From the NCBI GenBank assembly GCA_013399695.1, contig VXAU01004948.1, forward strand, positions 126,279 through 190,278: a stretch of DNA of 64,000 bases, written 5' to 3'. Below the pieces are notes generated by a model that worked only from the letters and a program-made list of their open reading frames with translations, was not told the DNA's origin and searched no databases. Of this stretch, positions 35,349 to 48,953 are shown in pieces (the stretch's first letter is position 1; every line of letters starts with the position of its first letter). Source of the DNA: Formicarius rufipectus. Lineage: Eukaryota > Chordata > Aves > Passeriformes > Formicariidae. Position numbers and translations under genes: made by a program.

Positions 35349-38300
35349 GTAAACTTTTTCCATATTAAATGTATATGCAAATTTGATCATAAATCTGGGA
35401 CTTAGTACTTGATTTCACTCGGTTTCAAATGCCTATCTAACACATTGGTAGATCTGTAACAGTAATTTGCTTGAAATATCCGAAGATGAGGTGAGAATCT
35501 CACAACTGTGCTTTGTTAAACAGCATGCTACTCAAAATGTCACCCATGCCTAAAGGGAAATGTGTGCTAATTGTGAAAATAACATTCGAGTTACTCTACT
35601 CGGGGAGCCACAGCTGGTTAAAGAACATAACCTTCTGTTTTCGGATACAGTTGGTAAAAGTACTGTTGTTTTGCAAGTCTACTTAGCTCACCTGTACTTT
35701 GAATAAAATAGCTCGCTTGTTACTTTGATAGTAACATCAAATTCTCATTTACTGAAGGAGTTACATGGATACCACTAGCAAGTTCGACAGTTACGGGTTT
35801 TTTTGAAGCATCGCAATAACAACTCCCTGATTTAAGAACAAAACAAGAAAAGGCATTAAATTATTAGATAACGTGAGGGGGAGGATGTATTTAGAGATGA
35901 GACTTTTACAAATTTTTTTTGTCTGAACCTTTGGCTATTGATTGGTTGATGGTTGTCTACTTTTTAAAATTCCACCACATTCTCAGTCTATAAAGATGAG
36001 ACACAGTTGTCTGTACTCTTCTGCTGTCATCAGATTGTTTGCATTGTGGCACTGAAGTGCCTTCTCTGATATTTTTTTAATGACATGTTCTTCCTGGAAC
36101 ATTAAAAACTAACTGCATCGTTGCCTTTCTCAAGTGTTTGTGTGCCCTTTTTTGTTTTTTTTTTGTTGCTGTTGAATTTGAGAGGCAGCTCCCCGCCTCT
36201 TTGCTTTTGAGACAAATTAATAGTATTTTGTTACCTGCTTGCTGAACCCTTTAATAGCATTGATTCTTATTTGAGTCAGTGGCTGTATTTTCTCCAAACA
36301 CTTTTTATTCCCCCCAGGATTGAGTGTTGTTCCCTGTTAGTCCAATAGCGGTATACAGTAGTATTTTCATGTCTTGCCAAATGTTCCTTCCAAATTCAAG
36401 AAATTCCTTTGTTTTTGTGGTTGTTGCCTTTTTTTTACTTAGCTAACTTTCATAGCCATCTAATTATTGCTGTTTTTCCTTTTTAAAGTAGAAAAATTAG
36501 TGGTTATTTTCTTAGAAAATCTACTTTTGTTTTTCCTCCAGTTTTACTTTTGGAAATCAGTGTGTCCTAGGCAACATCTGCCAGACTTTCTTATGTCAGT
36601 GAAAGCCTCCAAACTGATAGCAGACAGGAATCAGGCAGGTTGAAAACTGGATCCATATTAGATTTTAAGTGTTACTCCTGATAAGTTGCATGGTATTTCT
36701 GTAGGGATAGCTCTCCCAGATCGCCTCATCATTCTTTTCAGTTATCTCTAATTTCTTACTTTAAATTATGAAATCTATTGTATGTTTTGGTGGGAAAAAA
36801 ATCAGAACTCGTAGAGGTATTTCAAGTTTTTTGTGTCACTGTATTTGAAGTAACCATGAAAGTCTTGAGCTTACTTTGGTTTTTGATACAGAGTAGGTAT
36901 TGATCATATTGTTTATTTGAAGCATTTTCCATTTGCAGTTTGGAGTTTATGTGGATATTTTTTCTGAACAAGTCACAGTGGTTGAATTAGTCAAATAATA
37001 GATGATCAGTTCTCTAATTTGATAGCTTGTATTCTATTGTATATTAAACTGAAAGATAGAAGTTCTCAAGTCTCTGAAAACGTAATCTACCAAATACTAG
37101 CTAGTGTTTTGATTCTACATAGTGTACCTCTTTACAGTTCATTTAGTTTCTATCCCTGAGAGCTGATTCTTTGTTGTGCCAAGAATTTGTATTCCTCACT
37201 GAGTTCGATGTTCATGACTGTGATGCTTTCCATGTCCTTGAACTGGAGCTCAAGTAACAAGAATACACGTCAAATATTTTTTAGTACGGGTAGTTCATGA
37301 GGCCAAACCTTGTAAAAAGTGCTGATGAACAAAAGGTTGAGTGGCTGGGATGATCACGGTACAAGACTGTGTGTATCTTGTGCATTGAGTGCCATGTGTA
37401 TAGATGCATAATGATGGGTTTTGTGGTTTTCTTGCTGGACAGGTATTGATGGGGTGGGGAGTTGTGGAAAGTGGCTTAGGCAAAATATCATTCATACATG
37501 TGTGTATAATTCTAGTCTCTGGAAACTGGAATTGACTTGTATGATACACTTTGAAAAACTGTTGAATATTACTTTTAGCCATTATGGTAAAATATTTAGA
37601 AATAGCTAAGCTTACTAATTCTCTTCATTGAGCCAAGCCTGTGAGAGTAATGGAAGATTTAATGCTTGAAAAGTGGGTTTGTTTGGCTTTTTTTTTTTTT
37701 TCCTTCTGACATCTGAGTAAAAGTTTAGGTCTTTTGAGGGAACAGATTGCAGTAAAAATATACCTGGAATATAGTGGTATGTGATATATTTTATTCTGAT
37801 TTTGTAAATATGCATTAACTTTATTGCTCTGCTTGCTAGAAAAGAAATCTTAGAGTGGAATGTCTTTTTTTTCCATGTGTTTTGAATGGCCCTTTGCAGG
37901 TATGGCACCAGCAGAAGTGTTGCCTCTTCTGTGTGCTGTATTTGGAGCATAGATGAAGATTATTTCTGGTTCTATCATAGATTCAAGGTTCCTTGTCCTC
38001 CCTTCCTGTCTGGAGTTAGGTAGAAATGCCTGCCTTGTCCCAAAAGAAGAAAAATCTGCATTCAAGACTCTTCAAGCTCATTAGAAACAAAGAATGCTCA
38101 GATCTGTGAAGAGAGCTTTTAGTCTTTGTCTTTACCATTTCAGTGTTCTTCTGCCTCTTACCCCTGGTTGTTGTGCATCAGAACCTGTGATTGAAAATAT
38201 CTGATATACATACAGCTTTTCTGTCCTTTCTTACAGCATTAAAATCAACCATGCTGGAAAAGCATTTCAGTCAGACATTTTTATTTTGGTACTTGGAATG

Positions 38301-40106
38301 CTAACATAGCTAGATTTCAGTTACAGAAAAACTACCTAGATGTTGTACTGTTTATATTTGGTCTCCAAAAGCGTGCTGTTGTGTTCTACAGCCTATCTTT
38401 ATGATCCAGAGCTTTTCTTTTGAGAAAAAACAACCAAATAGAAAACAAACCAAAGCTCAGTTTGCTTAATATGAGCTTGAAGAACTAAAATAGAATTTCC
38501 TTGTATACGCTGTTGACATTGACTGCTGTATTTCAAGAGTGTATATGTTTAAGAACAACTGAATCGTTTAATACTTAACTATGCACGTGCAGCTGTTCTG
38601 TTAGATAACCTGTGAACTTGACTTGTATGGAAAACTGTTTTATGCAGTGCCACTTACAGATTATAGTGTTTGTGTGTGGTTTGAACCCTTAAGAACAGTA
38701 GTTTTTGAGTTTTGGCTTCCGGAAGTTACTTTGTTAAAAGTTACTCTAAATTTTCATAGTCTTAGCTCAAAAACAGCTGTTGCAACACCTGACCCGGGAC
38801 AGAGAGTAAGTTTGTTACCTAATGTGTGAGAATCTTAATTCCTGATGTAGTAGAAGGGGTCACAAGTAAAATGGACCCCGTAGCTTCCATTCTGAAACTC
38901 CATTTCTGTTATTAGCAGTAACCAAGTACTATCCAAGCCAAACCTGATTGTCTGAAAATCTCTTTGAGGAGCAACTCACAGTTGCTAATGTTTTCTGTTT
39001 GTCTGAAAAACATCGTATTGGCAGCTGTTTGTTGTAAAACTGCTGAATGGCAAGTAACAAGTATACTTGAAGCAGCATAAGTGCGAAGAAGACTCTTTGT
39101 ATTCTAAGCTTATGAAATCCTGCTGATCTTATACACAGCAATCTACCATCTGTGGCAATACTTGGACTTAGGTAACTTCCTTTTTTTATAGCTGCCATGG
39201 AAGGACAGCTGTTTGGCTTTTCAGACAATTAACTGTTGTGTCAGTCATGCTTCCTATTGAATTGTCACACCCGTGTGCAGCATCTTTTCCATCCACTGAA
39301 TACTGAAAATGCAGCGCTTAAGTCGATGGACTGCTCTGGACAGACAGCTGCTTCATGGCTGGAATCATCATGAATTTTATTTCCTTTTTGTAAACGGCAA
39401 ATTTGTGTTTATTTGCCAGAAAGTTCTCAAAATTAGTCAGTATTGTTTTAACCATGTTCTGAAATGGAAATTTAAGTTCCTCTTTTCCTTAGATTCTGCC
39501 AAAAAAACATCTGTTCTGGTTTCAGCTAATGAAAGCTGCTTTTCCTGTTCTTCGCTATATGAATGATCTTTCAGGAGACTTGGCTTGCCTTCAGGTTTAG
39601 CCAAATCCACTCATTATGATGGGGGAAGCTGCTTTTAGTTAATTTGTTTTCCATTTTATGGAGGTGGGTTTGTTTTCATTTTTTGTTTGTTTGGTTTGGT
39701 TTTGTTGTTGGGTTTTTGTTTTCTTTGGGTTTTTTTGTTTGTTTTGTTGGAACTACACCTTTTGAAAGCATAAGAGCTGCAATTGTGCAGAACTTAAGGT
39801 TTTCCTGGCATCCTTGAGATGTTGTGTTTCAATCCATAATCATCTCTTAGAACTTTGTTAAATAACAGGGCTTTCTTGAAATTAACCTTGTGTTAACTGT
39901 TTGTACACTTTTGTCAGTACTTCCAGCTTTTGCAGAAAATTATAAAGGCTCTAATTTTCCTGTTTGACAATGGAAACTTTGGCCTGTAATGTAATTTGTC
40001 TGCACAGGCTTCTGGGAAAGTACTGGATTTTTCCTTCAAATGGTGCAGCACATTAATTTGTTTTTCTTATTTTATTTTGGGATGACTTGCATCTTCATAA
40101 TTAAAG

Positions 40107-40140
40107 AAAGAGAATACCCTGAGACCCAAGACTGTCTATT
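40107..40140 (+). CDS. Candidate 34-nt microexon of the zinc-finger gene
   Basis: The segment is preceded by 'cttcataattaaag' and followed by a perfect donor 'gtaagt'. Its 34 nt (3n+1) read KENTLRPKTVY in phase 0 from exon 2 and leave a t. That t joins the 'tg' at 48876-48877 as TTG, so the protein runs HRK-KENTLRPKTVYL-KRGLTKYI. This would allow use of the stronger acceptor at 48875, which otherwise gives an immediate TGA. The acceptor pyrimidine tract is weak, so this is a hypothesis. Confidence 0.4.
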
Positions 40141-43100
40141 GTAAGTATAACACTTTTTCTTTCCAGCCTCCTAGGACAGATAATTGCTTGGGGTTTTTAA
40201 TGTTTGTTCTTTTTTCAGTAATTTGGGTATTTGCATTTGCCAGATTTGTGTGTCTATAACTGTTTCTATTTATATGCTGAATATTCTTCTGAGATTTCTG
40301 TCTAGTAAACTGTGGAACAAAAAATTATTTTAGAGCACCAGACTTTAATTATGCCTTTCCACATGTAAATATTTGTATTTCTGTGTAGGGGAGGGATGTA
40401 TAGTCAGTATTCTAATTTCTCACCTTCCCAGGCTAAACCAGCTCCCACCTTTCTGTCAGCTTTATACACTCACTGCTAGGCTTCAGGCAGTATGCTAAAA
40501 AGCTAAATCAGCAGTCTTAACACAGCACTGTTGCTGATGCAGCTCTACCCGTGCTGAAATTGCTTGGCTTCACCACAGAAATGTTCTACCTCTCGCTATT
40601 GTATTGGACTTGGAGTAGCAAAGATGTATTCATGGTGGGGTGTCTTTCCCCCACCTCCGAGAAACTGGGAATGTGAATCCAATGAAAATAAAAGTTGTGA
40701 TGAAAGGCTGAAAATGTGGGCTATAACTAGCTCACAGTGGAAATGAAAATCTTGCTGTAAAGGTACTTACGATGATGTGCAAGAAGCAGAGTACATAGGC
40801 AGATATAGGAGTACTGATAAAAACCAATGAGATTATTACAACCCAAAATGGTTATCCAGTCAATCATCACCAGAAATAAGCCTTTCACTTCTACTTTGTC
40901 TTCTTAGCCTGTTCTCCCAAGAAACAAGGCTTACGTTCTGGCTTTGTCATCTGTTCCCCTGTATCTTTTGAGCCTCTCAGCCTTTTTGAACCAAGTTGAT
41001 CAAGGGTACCTGAAAATACACATCTGCACAGAGGAGAGTGATGGTGTCAGTCTTGTACTGAGTGAAGTGCTGCAGGCTGAGCTCACCACTTACTGGACCC
41101 TAAAGAAGCAGCACACAAGAAAAGATTTATGAAAGTGCTGGTCAGAGGCAATTTTCTAAGAGACTGGACTTCATTATCTGCTCTTGTGGTTTTGTGTTGA
41201 TAAGAGAATTGATGCAAGACATGTCATTCAAGTATGTGAACAATTGTGAGATTTTGCCTCAGCTGACGTGACTACTACGTGCAGATCTTCTCTTTTTACA
41301 AATACTGGTAAATGAAGCTTCTTGACAGAAATTGAATAAGTTGTGGAAACGTAGAGGTCTTCTCAAAATCCAATGGATTCAAGCACTCCAAAATTCTATT
41401 TATACCTCAGCAGCAAGAACTGATTTATGTGGCTATGGGCAAGGGTTTTTAGTGAAAAACACTTTCTACAGATTTCTTTGAATTTCTTGTCAGAAATTAT
41501 CATTAAAAGCAATACTAACTGAAGAGATTCTTTCTTCAAGATCATAAAATCTTGTTTTGGAGTAGTAATGTAAAGGATGGATGGAACAGAAAGTGAGACT
41601 TAAATAAGGCAACAGAAGGTATGGCAGCAAGACTATGAAAAGAGAGGTGGAGTGCAGGAGCCTGTTGCAAAGACCTACATCTTTAGAAAACAGTACTGTG
41701 TGTACTACAGACTCAGTGTCCCACGGAGAATTTGGGTTAAGAATGTGTGAACACTACAAACACTGTATCTTTGGAAATGCCATGACTTGGAATCTTTCAA
41801 CTGTGATGTATCTTACAGAATGAGAAGAGAGAAGTTAAAATTATTAAAGTGAAGAATCTAGACATTAACCTTTGATAAACAAGTTAGCTCTATCTTCTGG
41901 AGGAGTCCCAGCATCATGTCAGAAGCTTTGCAAGGCGTGCGTTTATCCAAAATGTTCTCTGCTGAAGCAATCATAAACCTTTACTTCTAATGCAAAATGA
42001 TTTTCATAGTATTGATGTCTCCTTTATCCTACTTGATCAGTATTGCATTTTGCTTCACTGAAGATCAAGACGTGGGATGCTGATTTGCAAGCCACTGGTC
42101 GGGTTCATTTGTTCAAAAGAGACTGAAATTTGGACTTAGGAAATTTATTTGTATGTTTTGTGATGGTTTGGGTTTTTACAAGTAGAAAAGCTTTTTTTCA
42201 GAGGTGGCACTTCAGATTTCATTTTGGGAACTGCAATGCAGAATTACACAGCCAGTATGTTTGCAGAACTTGAAACTCTTCAATGGACGTATTACCAATT
42301 ATATAAATAATTCCCCCTCAAGATCCAGCAGATTCAGGAAATTCATTGTAACCTATCACTGAGATGAAAGAATAAATTCTGAATTTGCTTGGACTTAATT
42401 TTTTTCATTTTAAATAGCTTTTTTTTTTCCTAGAATTTGCAGACGTATGTAGTAAGCATGAACAAAAATTATAGTGCATTTGTGGAATTAAGTAGTAAAG
42501 TTTTGTGAATGAGCATAGAAAGTATGGATATTTTTAGGTGCACTGTGTAAAGCATATATATAGTATTGTTTCAGGATATAAATTAGTGAGTTTCTCCCGT
42601 TATTGCTGCTGGATCTGCAGTCTTGTTCTTAAGTTCATTTTATCAAATATTCCAGTGAGAGTGAAATGTGAAAGCATGTTCAAAGAACAAAGAATAAAAA
42701 TGTATGGATGTTGTCAAACTGAAGGATGGGTTTTCTTGGAAATCACTTGGGGCAAAAGCTGACAAGTACCTGAAATATACACTAAATATCTAAAGAAGAA
42801 CAGGTACTTCAGAGAATGAGGTTTGACATATTTAGAACATTTTACACCAACACCTGCATTTTCTTCCTTGCTGCAGAATTAAAAAATGTTCCTTTGTCAG
42901 TGTAGGGAGAACATATCCAAAGCTGGTATTGATTGTAAACCAAAATTTAACAAGACAAATTATTTGGATTCTGAGTGTTTCCCAGTGGGACATGCCATAT
43001 ACAGTATCCTTTCTGAACTCATCAGAAGTAGCTTTTGATAATCCAGAAGTTGTGATCATGTGTAACCTGTTCTACTGTACAATTGTGTTGGCTTTCAAGT

Positions 43101-44814
43101 CACGTGAGGAAATGCCTCTGTTTCCAAATATTTGTTTTTGGATGAGTACTACTTTTTATAAGAAAGGCATCTACATACAGTGTGACTTTCCATATGGCAA
43201 AACTGTCAGCAAGTTATTTTTGTTACAACGACAGAATTGGATATCTGGGGCAATTTGGGGTTGGTTTGGGTTGTTTTGGTTTTTTTTATTGGTTTCCTTT
43301 TTTTTTTTTTTTTTTCCATTAGCAGTTCAGAGGAGAGCAGTTAGGTGGTAGGAAAGGGAATAGAAGATGCTGAAGTTCTAAGACTTTAGTGAGAGAGTTA
43401 AATCAAAGCTCAGCTGAGTATATGAATTTCAGTAATGTGATTCCTTTGTGCACTGATATAATTGGACAGATATAATACTTCTTTCCACTCTTTTTGAGGC
43501 AGTTGCACATGTGTTCAGGGTTAAGGAGGGGAGGAAACTGTACATTGCTCTCTTTCCCTGGAACCTATTGGCCAAAATATAGAAGTTTGGAAAACTTGCT
43601 TTGAGCAAGAGGTATTAAATAATGTGAAGATGCCAACATACATGTTAGGCAAACGTTTGCTGGGCAGTAGCAAAAACCAGTGGTTTACTACTATGAGTCA
43701 GCTCAGGCAGAAGGCGTAGCATAGGTTTTGAGCCCTAGTAAAGCCATTTCTGGCTGCCTAACTATATTGATGAAAGTAATTTGGCACAAAGAGAAGTGAA
43801 TTATTACTTTTTTTCACACAGCCTGTGCTATTTTTCTTGTGTTAAAGTAAGGTTACTTGCAGTACTGCTCTTACAACAATACAAGAATAGTGTAATAAGG
43901 AATTTTATAGGTGCATAGTTACTAGATGTACTAATCTGCATCTACATTCTTCAACTTAAAGCCTCTGAGTAACACCATGAGGAAAGAATTTTTTATGCTT
44001 GTTGACATGGAGTCAAGGGGAGGAATTCAGTCTGAAGATAAGCTGCAGTTATTTAATGGCACTGATGACAAGTTCTTTCTTTAGTGAGAGTACAAACGTA
44101 TTCTGGCCTGTGTTCACCAGTGACAACCTTATCAGTGTCTTGATCAGCATTCAGCTTTATGTAATAAGAAATCTATTTTAACATGTCCCTTTGTGCTTGA
44201 CGTCTGTTAAACGTTGATAACCATGCATGAGGTTTTGGAATGTATAACTACTGCTCTGTTTTCAAAGAAAAACCTACAAGTTCTTTTCTGACTTGAAGAC
44301 TAGAAGATGAAATGTTTCAGAAGCCATACTAACAGAAGTATAAGATTGAATACTACTTCAACACCCTTACCCACCTCTCTCTTAATGAGTTCCCCTATGC
44401 AATAGAATCTTGTGTCTTTGTGCATTTCCCCTCTTGTATTCAAAAGGGAATCTGCAGTGCTGAGCCCAATACCTCTCTGCTGCTGAGTAGCTGAATCGAC
44501 AACATCTGATACTGCCATTAAGTTTTGAAACATGGTTGTTAATTTCTGGCAGTCATTAGGAGTGTGTGTATTACAAATACCCGTATAGGTGTTTCTTTGT
44601 TCTCCACCTTTTATATGTGCAGCACTCTATAACTGAATCTTGAAAGGAAAGAGATTTTTTTTTTTAGGTGGGTAACTAGTAATTGGAAAATAGCCCCTAC
44701 TAAATAAAATCATTAGCTGGAAGGGATTTCCTGACACTGATAACATTTCCTAACTTCCTGATTGAAGCAGGACTGTTGCTAGTGCTGAACTTGCTTGCTG
44801 AATGCTTGAGCATC

Positions 44815-45470
44815 TCTACAGGCAGAGGGTCTGCAACCTGTGTTTTACCAGTCCATCGTTGTTCCTCTTTGTTAAAGAGGAATTTTATCCTAACATCTAA
44901 TCTTTGCCTCTGAAGCTACTCTTACTGGCTGCTACTTGTTAATGCTTTTGTCACATCACATTTTGAGCATTTCAGTAGCTGCTGTTCAGGTATCCATCCT
45001 ATTAGATCTCTTCTTAGTCTCCACTTTACCAGACTGAACAAGTCCGGCTTCCAAAACTGTTCTCATGAATTATTTGCCCTGAGTTGTTTATCTTGGTAGC
45101 CATTTTACTGTACCCTCCTTCTTTCTTCATTTGGCGCTTGACCTAAAGAAGGGTGGTACTAGCCAGCCTTGCAAGTCCCCAGTAATAGAGCGTAAGGTAT
45201 TCTGAAGTAAGTTGCCTGTGGTGTGTCTCTGTAGGGGTTTTGCCTTGATGTTTCCAAGGTCTTTCTTAATTGAAGCTTTGGCATCAGTTGTGTCCCATAA
45301 GTTACTGTTGTGTGTTAATTTGCCGAGGGTGTTCTGTACATTCTCAACCAGGTTACTGATGTGGGTATTAATGGTTGTGGACCCTGGAGTCAGTCTTTAG
45401 GGTGCTCTGTTGCGTACTGAGCACCAGGAGGCTGCCTTTTGAGCCTGGCGATCCTACTGATTTTCAACTC
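44815..45470 (-). mobile_element. Old, diverged antisense CR1-like LINE fragment
   Basis: The order of weak matches is that of an antisense CR1: 'ttgttcctctttgttaaaga', 'attagatctcttcttagtct', 'tttaccagactgaacaagtc', 'ggtagccattttactgta'. Later, 'aatttgccgagggtgttctg' and 'accaggttactgatgtgggt' follow, corresponding to CR1 'aacttgctgagggtgcactc'. Divergence is high and the ends are uncertain. Confidence 0.55.
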
Positions 45471-48400
45471 ATTGATTAGTATGATATCCTTTAGGGAAAA
45501 TGTTGTGTTTTGGGTTTGGAATGCTTAAGAAATATAATTTACATTATTAGTAATATTACAAAGCCATATGTCTAGTAAACATGAATTAAATGTTAGCCTG
45601 GAAACCTGCAGTTGCTGAGTGGGGGAGTCTTTAAGATCATAATTGCTTTATTAAACTTTTGCGGGGAGCATTGGTATTTACTAAATGCCTCTTTTTTATT
45701 TTTTTTAATAATAAAACCAAAAATCTTAACTCCCCCAAACTGCTACCTTTAGTAACAGTAGCAGCTATCACTCAAGTTTTAGTTTTACCATGTCTGTAAA
45801 CTGTAACCATGTTAAGCCAGACTGCACGGTGAACTGTTTCTAGTGCAGTTCTCTGTGAATGCAGTTTGTTCCTAGAAGTAAAAAAAAAAATAAAGCATTA
45901 AAAACCTTATTTCACAGGTATGTATTCATGTAATTTAGGATTTGGTCATGCTGTCAGTCTGCAGATGCTGGAACCTGGAGATCTTCTTTTGCTCTTGCTA
46001 TCAGAAATTTTGAAGCGTTTAACTGAAAAAGATGCATAATTTATTACAAGAAATCAAGAGAGATATACTTTCCCATACCCCTCCCTCATGTTAATATTGC
46101 AGAGCTGTTTGTAAAAAGTTTAAAGTCTTGATTTTATTTGATTTACAGCTTTGATACCTAACTGCCTGTCTTGTGCAGAAAGGAGGGGGGAAATCAATGT
46201 ATACAACATGTTGTGTTTGCCTTGACTATAGAAAACTTTTCAACTTCAGAACTAGGGATTGCACATGCAACTATATAATTTAACTCGAAGTTTTTGCAAC
46301 AGATGGGTTTTAGTGTGTCACCTTGTTTTAATCTTGAATGCTGTGACTTACAAAATACTGAAAACATCATTTAAGTGTGGTGTTTTGTCGCTGTCTATGG
46401 GTTTGAGGTAGAGTGGGGCAAGGGAAAAGTTCCAAAGGGAGTAGAAATACCTTTATAAAAACAAATCTGAAAATTCATTTTGAAGTTCTGACTGGTTAAG
46501 AATATATACAGAAGATGCAATGTAATGACTATATGAATTGTGTGAGACTGTGTTTAGGTCCTAAATCTTTAGTCCAGAAGTTTATTTGGTACCTGTAACA
46601 GATTGATTGCTATGCACAATAATGAATAGTTAAAATAATTAAAATGAATAGCCAGTATGAAAAACACTTAAAAATCAAATAAGAATTGAATATTCTGGGC
46701 TTCTGTGACATTCATGTGTTTGGTATGTTGTGTTGATGGGGGAGGGGAATGGAAAGGGAGACTTTCTGAGAGCAGTGAAGTTACAAAAAAAATGGTATCA
46801 AGATGGAATACTGAACCTGTATTAAACTGTAAAATGAGGATACCTGTTTTATTCTGTAACATGTTTGGATAGTCTACTAGGTACTTAATAAAAGCAATTG
46901 AGAAGAAGTAGTCTGACTGTCAAACTATTATCCTAGGTCCTTCAGCTCCAGTCCTAACTCCGATGACGTATGAAGCACAGAGACCAGGTAGCTGAATACA
47001 AATGAGCTAATGTCCTTTTCTGATGCAACTTTGAATTTTTTTTGTTTGTTTTTTGTTGTTGTTGTTGTAATGATGATGAAAGCAGGTAATTGATTGTGGT
47101 CTAGAAGGAAGCAGTGCAAACTCCCAAACATCTGAACAATTGATTTTCTTTTTGTGCTAGTTAATTTTCTTTCCTCAGAAAAAGTCTTAGGAGAATATGA
47201 AGTTACATGTATTTTCACAGACATTTGAACATGAGTCATACTTTCTACATAATTATCTGATAATATCTTAGTGAATGTAGTTAATTTTTTTAGTTGTCAA
47301 AGTTTTCAATAAAAAATTTTGCATCATTTGTACGCAAATTATACAGTGAAAGTTTGACAAATCAAAAGCAGATAAACCAAGTACAATATGGGTTGTTTAC
47401 TATTAAGATGATACTGACACAAGAATATTTAATGTATGATAGGAAACAAGATGAAAATTACCGTGAAGAGGCCTTTAACTTTTTTCTTTCCATATTAAGT
47501 CCAAAAGACCAAATGCCTTTCTATGTCAGCTTGGCAATAGCCAGCTCATACAAAGACTGCTGCACAGGCAGTGCATGAGAACTGCATAATGCATTCAAGT
47601 TGAGAAGAATTTGTTTATGGAGATGAATTATGTGTCACCAACTTGTTAGATGAAAACTGTCACACTATACTATTGCTGTGTGTCACCACAGGCAAAATAA
47701 ACCCAAAACTACACAGAAAGATTTTAACAGGACTGAAGTTTTGGTAGGAATGGGCCACGCTGTTGGGTGTGGCAGGTGGTCCCCCCATGAGGTGTTTTCT
47801 AATTGCAAGAGGTTTTCCATCTAAATAAATCCTGGAACTTCATGAAATTTTTCTTTCTGTGTAGGCCTGGTGTTTGCCCTGATGGCAGTACAACATATTC
47901 CTAATGGAATGAATATCTGAGAAAGAATATGGGATTCCCTATATATGTGAAGTTGTGGTGTTTTTTTTTTTTTGTTTTTGTTTTTTTTTTTGGTTGGGTT
48001 TTTGTTTGTTTTTTTTTGTTGTTGTTTGTTTGTTTTGTTTTAAAAAACAACAAATCTGTCATCCTAGTGGGAAAGAATATAGTAATAGTTCAGTGCTTGT
48101 GGTATTTCTACTTGTTTGCTTCGATTTGAAGAAACTAGCAGTGTTTGTGACTTACATAATTCTTTGATCAGTTATATCTGATTAGGAAGATGAGTTCTAT
48201 TTCTGCACTTTTTTTCTTGGATTAAAAGTACATATTTTGTCATGTTCCTTTATAATGTCCTACACCTGAATACACTTCATGCCTCTTTGAGATTATTTTG
48301 TTGATGCATTCAGCTGCACATTTCTGGTGTTCTGAATTGATCAGGGAGTGCAAAAAGCAAGCCATTAAAACTCTGTGAGGAGCAAGATACAGCCCTGATT

Positions 48401-48880
48401 GAAACACTCCTAGTTCAGACTGAGGAATTTACTGAGTGTTTGTGCAGCTTTTGGGCTGTCCAGAGCACAAGAGGCAGTATGATTCTTGAACTTCATTCCC
48501 AGAATGCTATATGACTATTAGGAGAGGAATAGGTTGGTGGTTGCTTTTTTTTTCCCCCATGAGAACTGACACAGTCCGGGACATGCTGTGAATGTGAACT
48601 TGGTTATCTTTTCTCAGAAAACTGGATTGTGTTAGAAGTTTGTTTTGCTTATTTGGTTCTTTTCTTGAAGACATTAAATCCTTGTGTGTAAAATTGTTAT
48701 GGAAGACAATGTTGGAGACTTTCTGTGAGGGACGGAGATCTTGCTCTTTTCCTTATGCACTTCGGAGTGCAATTTTTTTCCCTATTAAACTCTCCATTAG
48801 AAAGTCCTTTAAGGTAATAGATGTGCAAACTGTATGATGTGTAATGTCTCTTTATGTGTGTATTTTTCACTTTAGTGAAG

Positions 48881-48953
48881 AGAGGACTTACAAAGTACAT
48901 AACCTGTCTGAAGGATTTTATGGATGATCCCAAAAGAGAAGAACCTCTAGTTG
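48881..48953 (+). CDS. Zinc-finger gene exon 3, linker before finger 2
   Basis: The exon reads RGLTKYITCLKDFMDDPKRE then EPLV plus one base, with donor 'gtatgt'. Two acceptors are possible. The better one ends at 48875 ('tttttcactttag') but then needs two bases carried in from an unseen or candidate exon (40107-40140). The one at 48880 ('tgaag') joins exon 2 in frame directly. I give the directly in-frame boundary here; the true start may be 48876. Confidence 0.75.

Larger units (their letters stand above)
35349..48875 (+). other. 13.5-kb intron region, holding a candidate 34-nt exon
   Basis: This is the largest intron of the gene. It contains a T/G tract (about 39670-39750), a poly-T region (43290-43317), a diverged antisense CR1-like stretch at 44.8-45.5 kb and T/G tracts at 47.04 and 47.96-48.04 kb. 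The only splice-flanked segment I found that fits the neighbouring reading frame is 40107-40140. Open frames at 42929-43351 and 47294-47578 are not supported. Confidence 0.7.

Noticed and set aside
42929..43351. 140-codon open frame on the + strand
   Set aside because: It ends in a poly-T tract read as Phe; there are no splice sites or family signature.
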